From contig JASLDQ010000338.1 of the NCBI GenBank assembly GCA_030151505.1, forward strand, positions 1 to 6,817: DNA of 6,817 bases, read 5' to 3'. Position 1 is the stretch's first letter. The number at the start of each line of letters is the position of its first letter. Made by a program: the position numbers and the translations under genes. Shown one piece after another: positions 1 through 6,817 of this stretch. The stretch comes from Chromobacteriaceae bacterium (GTDB lineage Bacteria > Pseudomonadota > Gammaproteobacteria > Burkholderiales > Aquaspirillaceae). The notes under the pieces are model-generated. The model searched no databases. It saw only the letters and a list, made by a program, of their open reading frames with translations, and was not told where the DNA came from.

Positions 1-18
1 GAGAATGAACCAGGACAT
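1..18 (-). CDS. gdx: Start of a gene cut by the window edge; probably Gdx/SugE guanidinium exporter
   Basis: Only six codons are in the window, read leftward from an ATG at 18-16: MSWFIL. An AAAGG ribosome-binding site lies at 31-27, eight bases before the ATG, so this looks like a genuine start. The peptide matches how SMR-family SugE/Gdx proteins begin (the E. coli protein starts MSWIIL, in its first membrane helix). These are small four-helix proton antiporters of the inner membrane that export guanidinium. The assignment leans on context: the leader just upstream looks like a guanidine-II riboswitch, a class known to sit before gdx/sugE genes in Proteobacteria. Six residues alone prove little, and another small membrane protein with a similar start is possible. 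The rest of the gene lies outside the window. Confidence 0.5.
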
Positions 19-39
19 GGGGGGAGCCTTTGTGAATAA

Positions 40-83
40 GGGGCCGTCCCCAGCGATGGATGGAGCGGTGAGGTAGTCCTCAC
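40..83 (-). promoter_or_regulatory. Candidate guanidine-II (mini-ykkC) riboswitch
   Basis: On the minus strand two short hairpins follow one another. The first (83-68) is GTGAGG-ACTA-CCTCAC, a perfect 6-bp stem with a tetraloop. The second (51-40) is GGGG-ACGG-CCCC, a perfect 4-bp stem with an ACGG loop. A 16-base linker separates them, and the second hairpin ends nine bases before the AAAGG ribosome-binding site of the left-edge gene. The guanidine-II class consists of two tandem GC-rich hairpins with ACGR tetraloops joined by a short linker near the ribosome-binding site. Hairpin 2 fits exactly. Hairpin 1 has ACTA in place of ACGR, which departs from the consensus and lowers confidence. Likely action (inference): guanidinium stabilises the two hairpins and frees the translation start. 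Confidence 0.6.
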
Positions 84-89
84 TTCCTG

Positions 90-143
90 AAAACGATACC
101 GACCGGCGCCGCGAACAAGGGGATTGCGCGCGACGCCGGTCGG
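90..143 (-). terminator. Probable intrinsic terminator of pbpG
   Basis: Twelve bases past the pbpG stop codon the minus strand has a perfect 10-bp inverted repeat, CCGACCGGCG (143-134) with CGCCGGTCGG (108-99). A further CGCG/CGCG pairing inside the loop is possible. The stem is followed by TATCGTTTT (98-90). The U-tract is interrupted, so termination may be incomplete and some read-through into the leader of the left-edge gene is possible. No convincing separate promoter for that gene is visible between 155 and 84; TATCGT at 98-93 could serve as a poor -10. Confidence 0.5.
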
Positions 144-155
144 GCAGGGACAGGC

Positions 156-1019
156 TTAACCCGCCAGCCACGTCCCCGGATGGGCTTCCAGCCAGGTCTT
201 GATTGCCTTGGCGTCGTTGGCGCGGGCCGCGCTGCCGTTGGCATCGAGGAAAACCATGATCAGCGGGGTCGAGCCGACCTGGACTTCCATCACCAGACAA
301 CGGCCGGCCTCCTGGATGTAGCCGGTTTTGGACAGGCCGATGTTCCACTCGCCTTCGCGCACCAGCGAGTTGCTGTTCTTGTAGTGCAGCTGGCGGGAGC
401 GGGAATAGGTGTCGTGTTCGGTGGTGGTGGTGAACTGGCGGATCAGCGGGTAGTGGTAGGCCGCGGCCACCATCTTGGCCAGATCCTGCGGGGTGGACAC
501 GTTGCCGCTGTTCAGGCCGGTGGCGTCGTAAAAGCGGGTGTTGTTCATCCCCAGCGCGCGGGCCTTCTGGTTCATCCGGGCGACGAAGCCGGCCGTGCCG
601 AGCGGCGAGGTCCGCGCCAGCGAGGCCGCTGCCCGGTTTTCGCTCGACATCAGCGCCAGCAGCATCATCTCGCGCCGCGGCAAGGTGGTTCCGACCGCCA
701 GCCGCGACGTGGTGTTTTTCAGCCGGTCGATTTCGGCATCGCTGATCGTGATCGGCTCGTCCAGCGAGGAATTAAGGTCCAGCGCCACCATGGCCGTCAT
801 CAACTTGGTGATGGACGCGATCGGGGCGAGCTGGTTGGCATTCTTGGCGTACAACGCCTCGCCGGTCTGGGCATTGACCACCAGCGCCGCGTTCGAGCGC
901 AGCATCGGCGCGCTTTCCAGCTGGGCGTTGTTGGCAAGCCGAATCTGGGTCGGCGGGGCGGAGAAAACGGGCGTAGCAAGCGCCAGAGCAAGCGTGGCGC
1001 CCAGCAGGCGAGCAAACAT
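156..1019 (-). CDS. pbpG: D-alanyl-D-alanine endopeptidase, PBP7 type (peptidase family S11)
   Basis: This is a 287-residue periplasmic penicillin-binding protein of the PBP7/PbpG kind, which cuts D-Ala-meso-DAP cross-links between peptidoglycan strands and helps remodel the sacculus. The N-terminus (MFARLLGATLALALATPVFS-A) is a signal peptide with likely cleavage near residues 20-21. All three active-site motifs of serine penicillin-recognising enzymes are present: S69-I-T-K72 with the nucleophilic serine and general-base lysine, S126-E-N128, and K231-T-G233. The stretch SSENRAAASLA and the later LGMNNTRF closely follow E. coli PbpG as I remember it (310 aa). There is no C-terminal beta domain or amphipathic anchor as in PBP5/DacA, so the enzyme should be soluble or loosely attached. 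The ATG at 1019 is chosen because GGAGG stands nine bases upstream and the signal peptide begins there; a longer in-frame reading to 1163 would cross the promoter region and overlap uvrB. Confidence 0.93.
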   Translation of the reverse strand: MFARLLGATLALALATPVFSAPPTQIRLANNAQLESAPMLRSNAALVVNAQTGEALYAKNANQLAPIASITKLMTAMVALDLNSSLDEPITISDAEIDRLKNTTSRLAVGTTLPRREMMLLALMSSENRAAASLARTSPLGTAGFVARMNQKARALGMNNTRFYDATGLNSGNVSTPQDLAKMVAAAYHYPLIRQFTTTTEHDTYSRSRQLHYKNSNSLVREGEWNIGLSKTGYIQEAGRCLVMEVQVGSTPLIMVFLDANGSAARANDAKAIKTWLEAHPGTWLAG

Positions 1020-1047
1020 TCTGGGATACCTCCGGAATAACCGCGCG

Positions 1048-1077
1048 ATTTTACCGGCAAATACCGTCTCTAAGTAA
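1048..1077 (-). promoter_or_regulatory. Candidate pbpG promoter
   Basis: On the minus strand a TAAAAT -10 box lies at 1053-1048, with a weak -35 (TTACTT) at 1077-1072 and an 18-bp spacer. Transcription would begin near 1041, giving a leader of about 20 nt that carries the GGAGG ribosome-binding site and ends at the ATG at 1019. This supports the shorter start for pbpG. Confidence 0.45.
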
Positions 1078-1111
1078 GCTGAAGAATAGGCGAAATGATG
1101 TACGGCTTCGC

Positions 1112-1117
1112 TACAAT
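1112..1117 (+). promoter_or_regulatory. Candidate -10 box of the uvrB promoter
   Basis: TACAAT, one mismatch from the sigma-70 -10 consensus, lies 29 bp before the uvrB ATG. The predicted RNA start near 1124 gives a leader of about 23 nt. No good -35 hexamer is seen at the proper distance, and no LexA-type CTGT-N8-ACAG operator is visible between 1020 and 1146, so SOS control of uvrB as in E. coli is not supported here. Confidence 0.35.
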
Positions 1118-1146
1118 CCGACTTTTGGTTCTGCACAGGTCGCGCC

Positions 1147-3159
<2,013 letters not shown>

Positions 3160-3269
3160 AGCGCCTCAACCGTCGTTTGCTGTCTTGCCGTATCTGGCGT
3201 GCAGCTGCGGCAGCCTGTCCGGCGATGGCCGCCGCGACACCGATGTCGCAGGCCGTGCCGCTTTCTTCC

Positions 3270-3297
3270 ACCGCACCCATGGGTGCGGTTTCTTTTT
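3270..3297 (+). terminator. Intrinsic terminator of uvrB
   Basis: A 20-bp perfect palindrome, ACCGCACCCATGGGTGCGGT (3270-3289), folds into an 8-bp stem with a CATG loop and is followed by TTCTTTTT. It stands 110 bp past the uvrB stop codon. The 3160-3269 interval before it has no gene; it contains a small hairpin at 3234-3249 (GCGACA-CCGA-TGTCGC) without a U-tract. The palindrome could also act on the opposite strand, but no minus-strand gene needs it. Confidence 0.85.
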
Positions 3298-3323
3298 GTT
3301 ACAGCTGTTTACATTTCGTTACC
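3298..3323 (+). promoter_or_regulatory. Tandem TTAC half-sites, likely OmpR/PhoB-family response-regulator site
   Basis: Three direct copies of the hexamer [GT]TTAC[AC] start at 3298 (GTTACA), 3308 (TTTACA) and 3318 (GTTACC), a period of exactly 10 bp. Direct repeats at one helical turn are the usual target form of winged-helix OmpR/PhoB-class regulators. The second and third copies (3310-3323, TACATTTCGTTACC) match the RstA box TACATNTNGTTACA of enteric bacteria at all but the final base. The array overlaps the -35 region and ends eight bases before the candidate -10, the place where such activators contact RNA polymerase. Which regulator binds here is unknown. Confidence 0.5.
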
Positions 3324-3337
3324 TTGGCGGATAGTAT
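3308..3337 (+). promoter_or_regulatory. Candidate promoter of the BCCT transporter
   Basis: TTTACA (3308-3313) and TAGTAT (3332-3337) lie 18 bp apart. The -35 is shared with the middle half-site of the tandem regulator array. Transcription would start near 3344, leaving a leader of about 276 nt before the transporter ATG. This sits just past the uvrB terminator, as expected for an independent unit. Confidence 0.45.
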
Positions 3338-3619
3338 GTAAGCGCTTTCTTAATTAGATATCGCTACTGTTCAAGTCCGCTAGCCGGATAGCCGGCCTCA
3401 TTTTCGCCAATGTCATGCCGGTCCCCGATGTTTTGTTCCCGCGATCCGGGCTGCGTCGTTCGGGCCGGCACCGTTCTGTTCAACGGAACATCGGGGGATC
3501 CCGTCCCTGTCTGTCTGGTCTTCTGGTTACCGGCCATTCCCTCCCGGCGGCTCTGCCACCGGGCTCGCCCTGCCGCGCTGTCGTACCGGCGCCGCAGGCC
3601 TAACCGAAGGAAGCTGCGT
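3338..3619 (+). other. Long untranslated leader of the BCCT transporter with a possible long-range stem
   Basis: No protein gene is credible here. CCCCGATGTT (3423-3432) can pair perfectly with AACATCGGGG (3487-3496). Inside, CCGTT (3471-3475) pairs with AACGG (3482-3486) and stacks directly on the outer stem, and CCGG (3446-3449) can pair with CCGG (3465-3468), giving a branched fold. I do not recognise it as a known riboswitch class. An adjacent direct repeat, TAGCCGGATAGCCGG (3380-3394), is noted. The ribosome-binding site GAAGGA at 3606-3611 is not obviously hidden by this fold. Confidence 0.35.
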
Positions 3620-5152
3620 ATGGTGTATTGCCTCTCTCTCGTTTGTATCGCCCTGTTCGTCGCCTGGGGCGCACTCGCGCCCGCCTCGTTCAATGCCGTG
3701 TCCAGCACCATGCTGGGCACGACCATTTCCCATTTCGGCTGGTTTTACCTGCTCGCCGTATTCGGTTTCGTGCTGTTCGCCTTCTACCTGGCTTTCAGCC
3801 GCTTCGGCCGCATCAAACTCGGCCAGGAGGACGACGAGCCCGAATTTTCCCGCGCCAGCTGGTTCGCCATGCTGTTTTCCGCCGGCATGGGCATCGGCCT
3901 GGTGTTCTGGGGCGTGGCCGAGCCGGTGTCGCACTACCAGTCGCCGCCGCCGGGCGTTGCGCCGCTCAGCCCCGACGCCGCCCGCGCCGCGATCCGCTAC
4001 ACCTTCTTCCACTGGGGACTGCATCCGTGGGCGGTGTACAGCGTGATGGGGCTGGCGCTGGCCTACTTCAAGTTCAACCGCGGCAAGCCGGGGCTGATCA
4101 GCGCGGTGTTCGAGCCCTTGCTGGGCACCCGCGTCCACGGTCCGATCGGCCACGCCATCGATGTGCTCGCCATCCTTGCCACCGTGTTCGGCGTCGCCAC
4201 CTCGCTCGGCTTCGGCACTCTGCAGATCGGCGGCGGGCTGGCGCATGTGTTCGGGCTGGACAACGACTTCGGCCTGCAAGCGGCCATCGTGGTGGTGGCG
4301 ACGGTGCTGTTCCTCGCCTCCTCGCTGACCGGACTGGAACGCGGGATCAAGTGGCTGAGCCAGGGCAATGTGCTGCTGGCTGCCGTGCTGATGCTGGCGG
4401 TGCTGCTGCTGGGGCCGACCCTGTTCGTTTTCGACACCTTCACCACCACGCTCGGCGGCTACCTGCACAACCTGGTCAACATGAGCCTGCGCCTGACGCC
4501 GTTCTCGCAGGGCACCTGGGTGGCCGACTGGACGCTGTTCTACTGGGCGTGGTGGATCACCTGGACCCCGTTCGTCGGCATGTTCATCGCCCGCGTGTCG
4601 CGCGGACGCACGGTCAAGGAATTCATCATCGGCGTCATGCTGGTGCCATCGCTGGCCAGCTTCGCGTGGTTCGCCATCTTCGGCGGCACCGCGCTCCACG
4701 CCGCGCTGTTCGATGCCCTGCCCATCGTCGACGCGGTGCGGGCGGACGTGGCCGACGCGCTGTTCGTGCTGCTGGACAGCCTGCCGGGCGGAGCGCTGCT
4801 GTCCGGACTGGCGCTGGTGCTGATCGTCTGCTTCTTCGTCACCTCGGCCGATTCGGCCACCTTCGTGCTCGGCATGATGTCCAGCGGCGGCGACCTCAAT
4901 CCGCGCGCGCGGGTCAAGCTGGTATGGGGCGTGTTGCAGGCGGTGATTGCGCTGGTGTTGCTGGCCAGCGGCGGGCTCAAGGCGCTGCAGACCGCTTCCA
5001 TTATCGCGGCCCTGCCGTTCGCGCTGATCATGGTCCTGATGTGTGTGGCGCTGTACAGGGCGCTGCGGCAGGACGACCAGATCCTGCACCGGCGCGAGGC
5101 AGCCCGGCTCAGGGCGCTCAACGCCCTGGTCGACGCGCGCAGCCATCGCTAG
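3620..5152 (+). CDS. BCCT-family compatible-solute transporter (betaine/choline type)
   Basis: This is a 510-residue inner-membrane transporter of the betaine/choline/carnitine family, which takes up quaternary-ammonium osmoprotectants using an ion gradient. About twelve membrane helices are evident. The family signature is exact at 303-312 (DWTLFYWAWW). The TM3 glycine motif GMGIG is at 89-93. Aromatic residues that form the substrate cage in BetP have counterparts at W132, W137, Y140, W312 and W315. T408-S409 in the VTSADS segment correspond to the BetP Na+ ligands T467/S468, with F405 in place of F464, which points to Na+ rather than H+ coupling (inference). Tails are short: TM1 begins at the start codon, and the C-terminus (about 480-510) is an arginine-rich helix, unlike the long tail of E. 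coli BetT. The ATG at 3620 is chosen because GAAGGA precedes it by eight bases and the family homology begins there. Substrate cannot be settled, so no gene symbol is given. Confidence 0.93.
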   Translation: MVYCLSLVCIALFVAWGALAPASFNAVSSTMLGTTISHFGWFYLLAVFGFVLFAFYLAFSRFGRIKLGQEDDEPEFSRASWFAMLFSAGMGIGLVFWGVAEPVSHYQSPPPGVAPLSPDAARAAIRYTFFHWGLHPWAVYSVMGLALAYFKFNRGKPGLISAVFEPLLGTRVHGPIGHAIDVLAILATVFGVATSLGFGTLQIGGGLAHVFGLDNDFGLQAAIVVVATVLFLASSLTGLERGIKWLSQGNVLLAAVLMLAVLLLGPTLFVFDTFTTTLGGYLHNLVNMSLRLTPFSQGTWVADWTLFYWAWWITWTPFVGMFIARVSRGRTVKEFIIGVMLVPSLASFAWFAIFGGTALHAALFDALPIVDAVRADVADALFVLLDSLPGGALLSGLALVLIVCFFVTSADSATFVLGMMSSGGDLNPRARVKLVWGVLQAVIALVLLASGGLKALQTASIIAALPFALIMVLMCVALYRALRQDDQILHRREAARLRALNALVDARSHR

Positions 5153-5175
5153 AGCCGCGCCGTCGACCGGCGGAA

Positions 5176-5196
5176 CGGTCAGGCCGCGCCTGACCG
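5176..5196 (+). terminator. Strong dyad after the transporter gene: terminator or operator
   Basis: CGGTCAGGC (5176-5184) and GCCTGACCG (5188-5196) form a perfect 9-bp stem with a 3-base loop, 24 bp past the transporter stop codon. The expected role is transcription termination, but what follows is ATATTCC, not a U-tract, so it is a poor intrinsic terminator on either strand. Its centre (5186) lies about 43 bp before the predicted start of dosC transcription, so it may instead be, or also be, a regulator-binding site. Confidence 0.45.
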
Positions 5197-5213
5197 ATAT
5201 TCCGGCGGGTTTG

Positions 5214-5222
5214 TGCGAGAAT
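5214..5222 (+). promoter_or_regulatory. Candidate extended -10 promoter of dosC
   Basis: TGC-GAGAAT (5214-5222) has the TGn extension directly before a -10-like hexamer, an arrangement that can work without a good -35. None is seen; the place is partly occupied by the dyad at 5176-5196. RNA would begin near 5229, leaving a leader of about 23 nt to the ATG at 5252. A GTG at 5213 would be upstream of the RNA start. Confidence 0.35.
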
Positions 5223-5251
5223 GCCCGTTTCGTCATCTTCAGCAGCATGTC

Positions 5252-6643
5252 ATGCCTTCACAAGCCGGGAACATCACTACGGAAACTGTCCAGAGCGACT
5301 GGCTCGTCATCTTCGAAGAGACGCCGGTCACGGTGCGCGCGGCCGTGCAGGGCATCGTCCACCAGCACAAATCCGCCATGGCCGACGCCTTTTACGCGCG
5401 GATGCTGCTGGATCATGACGCCAGGGTCTTCCTCAGTCACGACGCGGTCCACGCGCGCCTGCACGGCTCGATGCAGCGCTGGCTGGAAACCGTGTTTTCC
5501 TGCGCGACGACCGAGCAGTTCCTCACCATGATGGCGATGCAGCGCCACGTCGGCGAAGTGCACGCCCGGGTCGACCTGCCGGTGAACCTGGTCGCGCGCG
5601 GCGCGCGGGTGCTCAAGGGCGAGATCGCCAGCCACCTGGCACTGAGCGGCCTGAACCGCGAACAGCTGGTCGACGCGCTGCTGTACGTGGACAACCTGAT
5701 CGACCTGGCCTTCGAAGTCATGAGTTCGGCCTATATCGCCTCCCACGAGCGCACGGCCCGCATCGACGAAGCCTATCGCGCGTTTTCGTCCGGGCAGAAC
5801 ATGTCGCTGGAACGCGAGCGCCAGCGGTCGTCCCTGCTTGATTGGGAGAACCGCTACCTGCAGGCGACCATGACGGGACAGCAGGGCGATGTCCTGCCGG
5901 CGCTGGGCGGCTCGTCGTTCGGGCTGTGGATGCTGCACAAAACCGCGGCGTTTCAGGGGGCCGGCGAACTGAAGGCGATCCGGGACTTGATGGCCTCGAT
6001 CGACAACAACCTGCTGCCCCAGTGCGCCGAGCAGCTGGGACAGGCGGACTTCGGCGAAAGCCGGCGCTTGATGAAGGAGGTCCAGTCCGCGCTGGACGAG
6101 GTGAAGTTCCTGCTGGACAGCATGTTCGAGCACCTGATCGGCATGGAGTCAGGCAAGGATGCGCTGACCCAGCTGTTCAACCGGCGCTTTCTGCCGGCAA
6201 TTCTGACCCGCGAAGTCGAGATCGCCCGCACCCAGGAAAAGCCGTTTGCCTTGCTGCTGGTCGACGTCGATCATTTCAAGCAGATCAATGACGTTCACGG
6301 CCATGCGGCCGGGGACCGCGTGCTCCAGCAGACGGCGGCCTTGCTGCAGAACAGCGTGCGCTCGGGCGATTTCGTTTTCCGCTATGGCGGGGAGGAATTC
6401 CTGATGCTGCTGGTCGAGGTCGAGCATCATCAGGCCATGCGCATGGCGGAGAAAATCCGCCGGCGGGTGGCCGAGGAGCTCGTCCCGATTCCCAATGGCG
6501 GGCCGCTGCAGATCACCGTCAGCATCGGCGTCGCCATGTACGACGGCCATCCCGACTACCAGCGTCTGGTCACCCGCGCTGACGAGGCGCTCTACCGCGC
6601 CAAGAACCAGGGACGCAACCGCTGCGTGAGTGGCGAGGACTGA
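5252..6643 (+). CDS. dosC: Globin-coupled haem sensor diguanylate cyclase (DosC/DgcO type)
   Basis: The 463-residue cytosolic protein should make c-di-GMP from two GTP in response to O2 or another haem ligand, steering biofilm and motility choices. It follows E. coli DosC (YddV, 460 aa) along its whole length. Residues about 15-165 are the sensor globin: the proximal haem histidine is H104 in GEVHARV, and the distal-pocket tyrosine and leucine of DosC (Y43, L65) are kept as Y48 and L70. Residues about 170-300 form the linking helical domain (FGLWMLHK at 223-230). Residues about 300-460 are the cyclase: metal-binding D338 in VDVDHFK, INDVHGHAAGD at 345-355, signature GGEEF at 379-383, and an intact product-inhibition site R370-S-G-D373 five residues before it. 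The ATG at 5252 is preferred because it gives the family length and lies inside the likely transcript; no clear ribosome-binding site precedes it. A GTG at 5213 would add 13 residues. The usual phosphodiesterase partner gene dosP is not next to it. Confidence 0.93.
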   Translation: MPSQAGNITTETVQSDWLVIFEETPVTVRAAVQGIVHQHKSAMADAFYARMLLDHDARVFLSHDAVHARLHGSMQRWLETVFSCATTEQFLTMMAMQRHVGEVHARVDLPVNLVARGARVLKGEIASHLALSGLNREQLVDALLYVDNLIDLAFEVMSSAYIASHERTARIDEAYRAFSSGQNMSLERERQRSSLLDWENRYLQATMTGQQGDVLPALGGSSFGLWMLHKTAAFQGAGELKAIRDLMASIDNNLLPQCAEQLGQADFGESRRLMKEVQSALDEVKFLLDSMFEHLIGMESGKDALTQLFNRRFLPAILTREVEIARTQEKPFALLLVDVDHFKQINDVHGHAAGDRVLQQTAALLQNSVRSGDFVFRYGGEEFLMLLVEVEHHQAMRMAEKIRRRVAEELVPIPNGGPLQITVSIGVAMYDGHPDYQRLVTRADEALYRAKNQGRNRCVSGED

Positions 6644-6817
6644 CGGAGCGCGCCGGCTTGCGGCCTGCCCGGCCGACCGAAGGGAGCGGGCGCTTCACCT
6701 CTGAAAAACAGCCTGTCCAGGTCGCTGCCGGAACCACTCCATTCCGCCGCTCATGCCGGGGGACATCTTGTTCGGCCCTGACGGGGGCAGTTCAGGTGGC
6801 CGCCCCGTTCAGCGCCT
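6644..6817. other. Intergenic tail without a recognised gene
   Basis: No open frame in these 174 bp shows coding character on either strand; all minus-strand frames entering from the right edge meet a stop within the window. No clear terminator for dosC is seen: the GC-rich run 6644-6690 has possible stems but no T-tract. A minus-strand T-tract (6708-6704) preceded by a weak short hairpin (6727-6709) could end a gene entering from the right, but the stem is poor. The string GGGGGCAGTTCA at 6783-6794 is discussed as a finding. Confidence 0.4.

Noticed and set aside
180..1077. Open frames on the plus strand opposite pbpG
   Set aside because: Glycine/arginine-rich or serine/alanine-rich translations with no family resemblance; antisense shadows of a well-supported gene in GC-rich DNA.
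1020..1146. LexA/SOS operator for uvrB
   Set aside because: Searched by eye for CTGT-N8-ACAG or GAAC-N4-GTTC spacing; none was found.
3380..3394. Direct repeat TAGCCGGATAGCCGG as a regulatory repeat
   Set aside because: Only two short copies, far downstream of the candidate promoter; chance is an adequate explanation.
3415..3603. 62-codon possible leader peptide before the transporter
   Set aside because: No ribosome-binding site, arginine- and proline-rich composition without coding character; its closeness to the transporter start is probably chance.
3410..3619. 70-residue N-terminal extension of the BCCT transporter
   Set aside because: The extension is rich in Cys, Arg and Pro and unlike the family; a good ribosome-binding site precedes the ATG at 3620.
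3527..5248. Long minus-strand frame antisense to the transporter, and the plus-strand frame 3628-5193
   Set aside because: Both are out-of-frame shadows with biased His/Gln/Arg/Gly composition; the transporter frame has an exact family signature.
5213..5251. GTG start at 5213 for dosC
   Set aside because: It overlaps the likely -10 region and gives 13 extra residues unlike the family; the ATG at 5252 gives the normal DosC length. It is not fully excluded.
6704..6727. Minus-strand terminator for a gene entering from the right
   Set aside because: There is a five-T run, but the stem is short, bulged and has a very small loop; no minus-strand gene end could be shown in 6728-6817.

Overview
This 6.8 kb chromosomal window is high in GC and carries four complete protein genes of ordinary bacterial type. 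Gene content, codon use and promoter style suggest a betaproteobacterium, possibly of the Neisseriales/Chromobacteriaceae (Chromobacterium, Vogesella and relatives). That placement is inference from general resemblance and was not searched. No transposase, phage gene, CRISPR array, tRNA or rRNA is visible.

Layout from left to right. Positions 1-18 (minus strand) hold what looks like the first six codons (MSWFIL) of a gene running off the left edge, most like an SMR-family guanidinium exporter Gdx/SugE. Directly upstream of it, at 40-83 on the minus strand, are two small hairpins arranged like a guanidine-II (mini-ykkC) riboswitch. Next is a terminator-like hairpin and the minus-strand gene for a PBP7-type D-alanyl-D-alanine endopeptidase (pbpG, 156-1019). 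A 127 bp divergent intergenic region separates it from uvrB (1147-3159, plus), the damage-verifying helicase subunit of the UvrABC excinuclease. uvrB ends in a clear intrinsic terminator (3270-3297).

A 322 bp non-coding stretch follows (3298-3619). It holds three TTAC half-sites spaced exactly 10 bp apart that resemble an OmpR/PhoB/RstA-class response-regulator site, a candidate promoter, and a long leader with a long-range stem. It leads into a BCCT-family compatible-solute transporter (3620-5152). After a strong 9-bp dyad comes a gene of the DosC (DgcO/YddV) type (5252-6643): a haem globin-coupled sensor fused to a GGEEF diguanylate cyclase. The last 174 bp hold no recognisable gene.

The genes look like independent transcription units, not an operon: divergent pbpG/uvrB, then separate promoters for the transporter and the cyclase. 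Their roles are cell-wall remodelling, nucleotide excision repair, osmoprotection, and oxygen- or gas-sensing c-di-GMP signalling. The least ordinary items are regulatory: the candidate guanidine-II riboswitch with a deviating first loop, the tandem response-regulator site before the transporter, and the dyad overlapping the -35 region of the cyclase gene.
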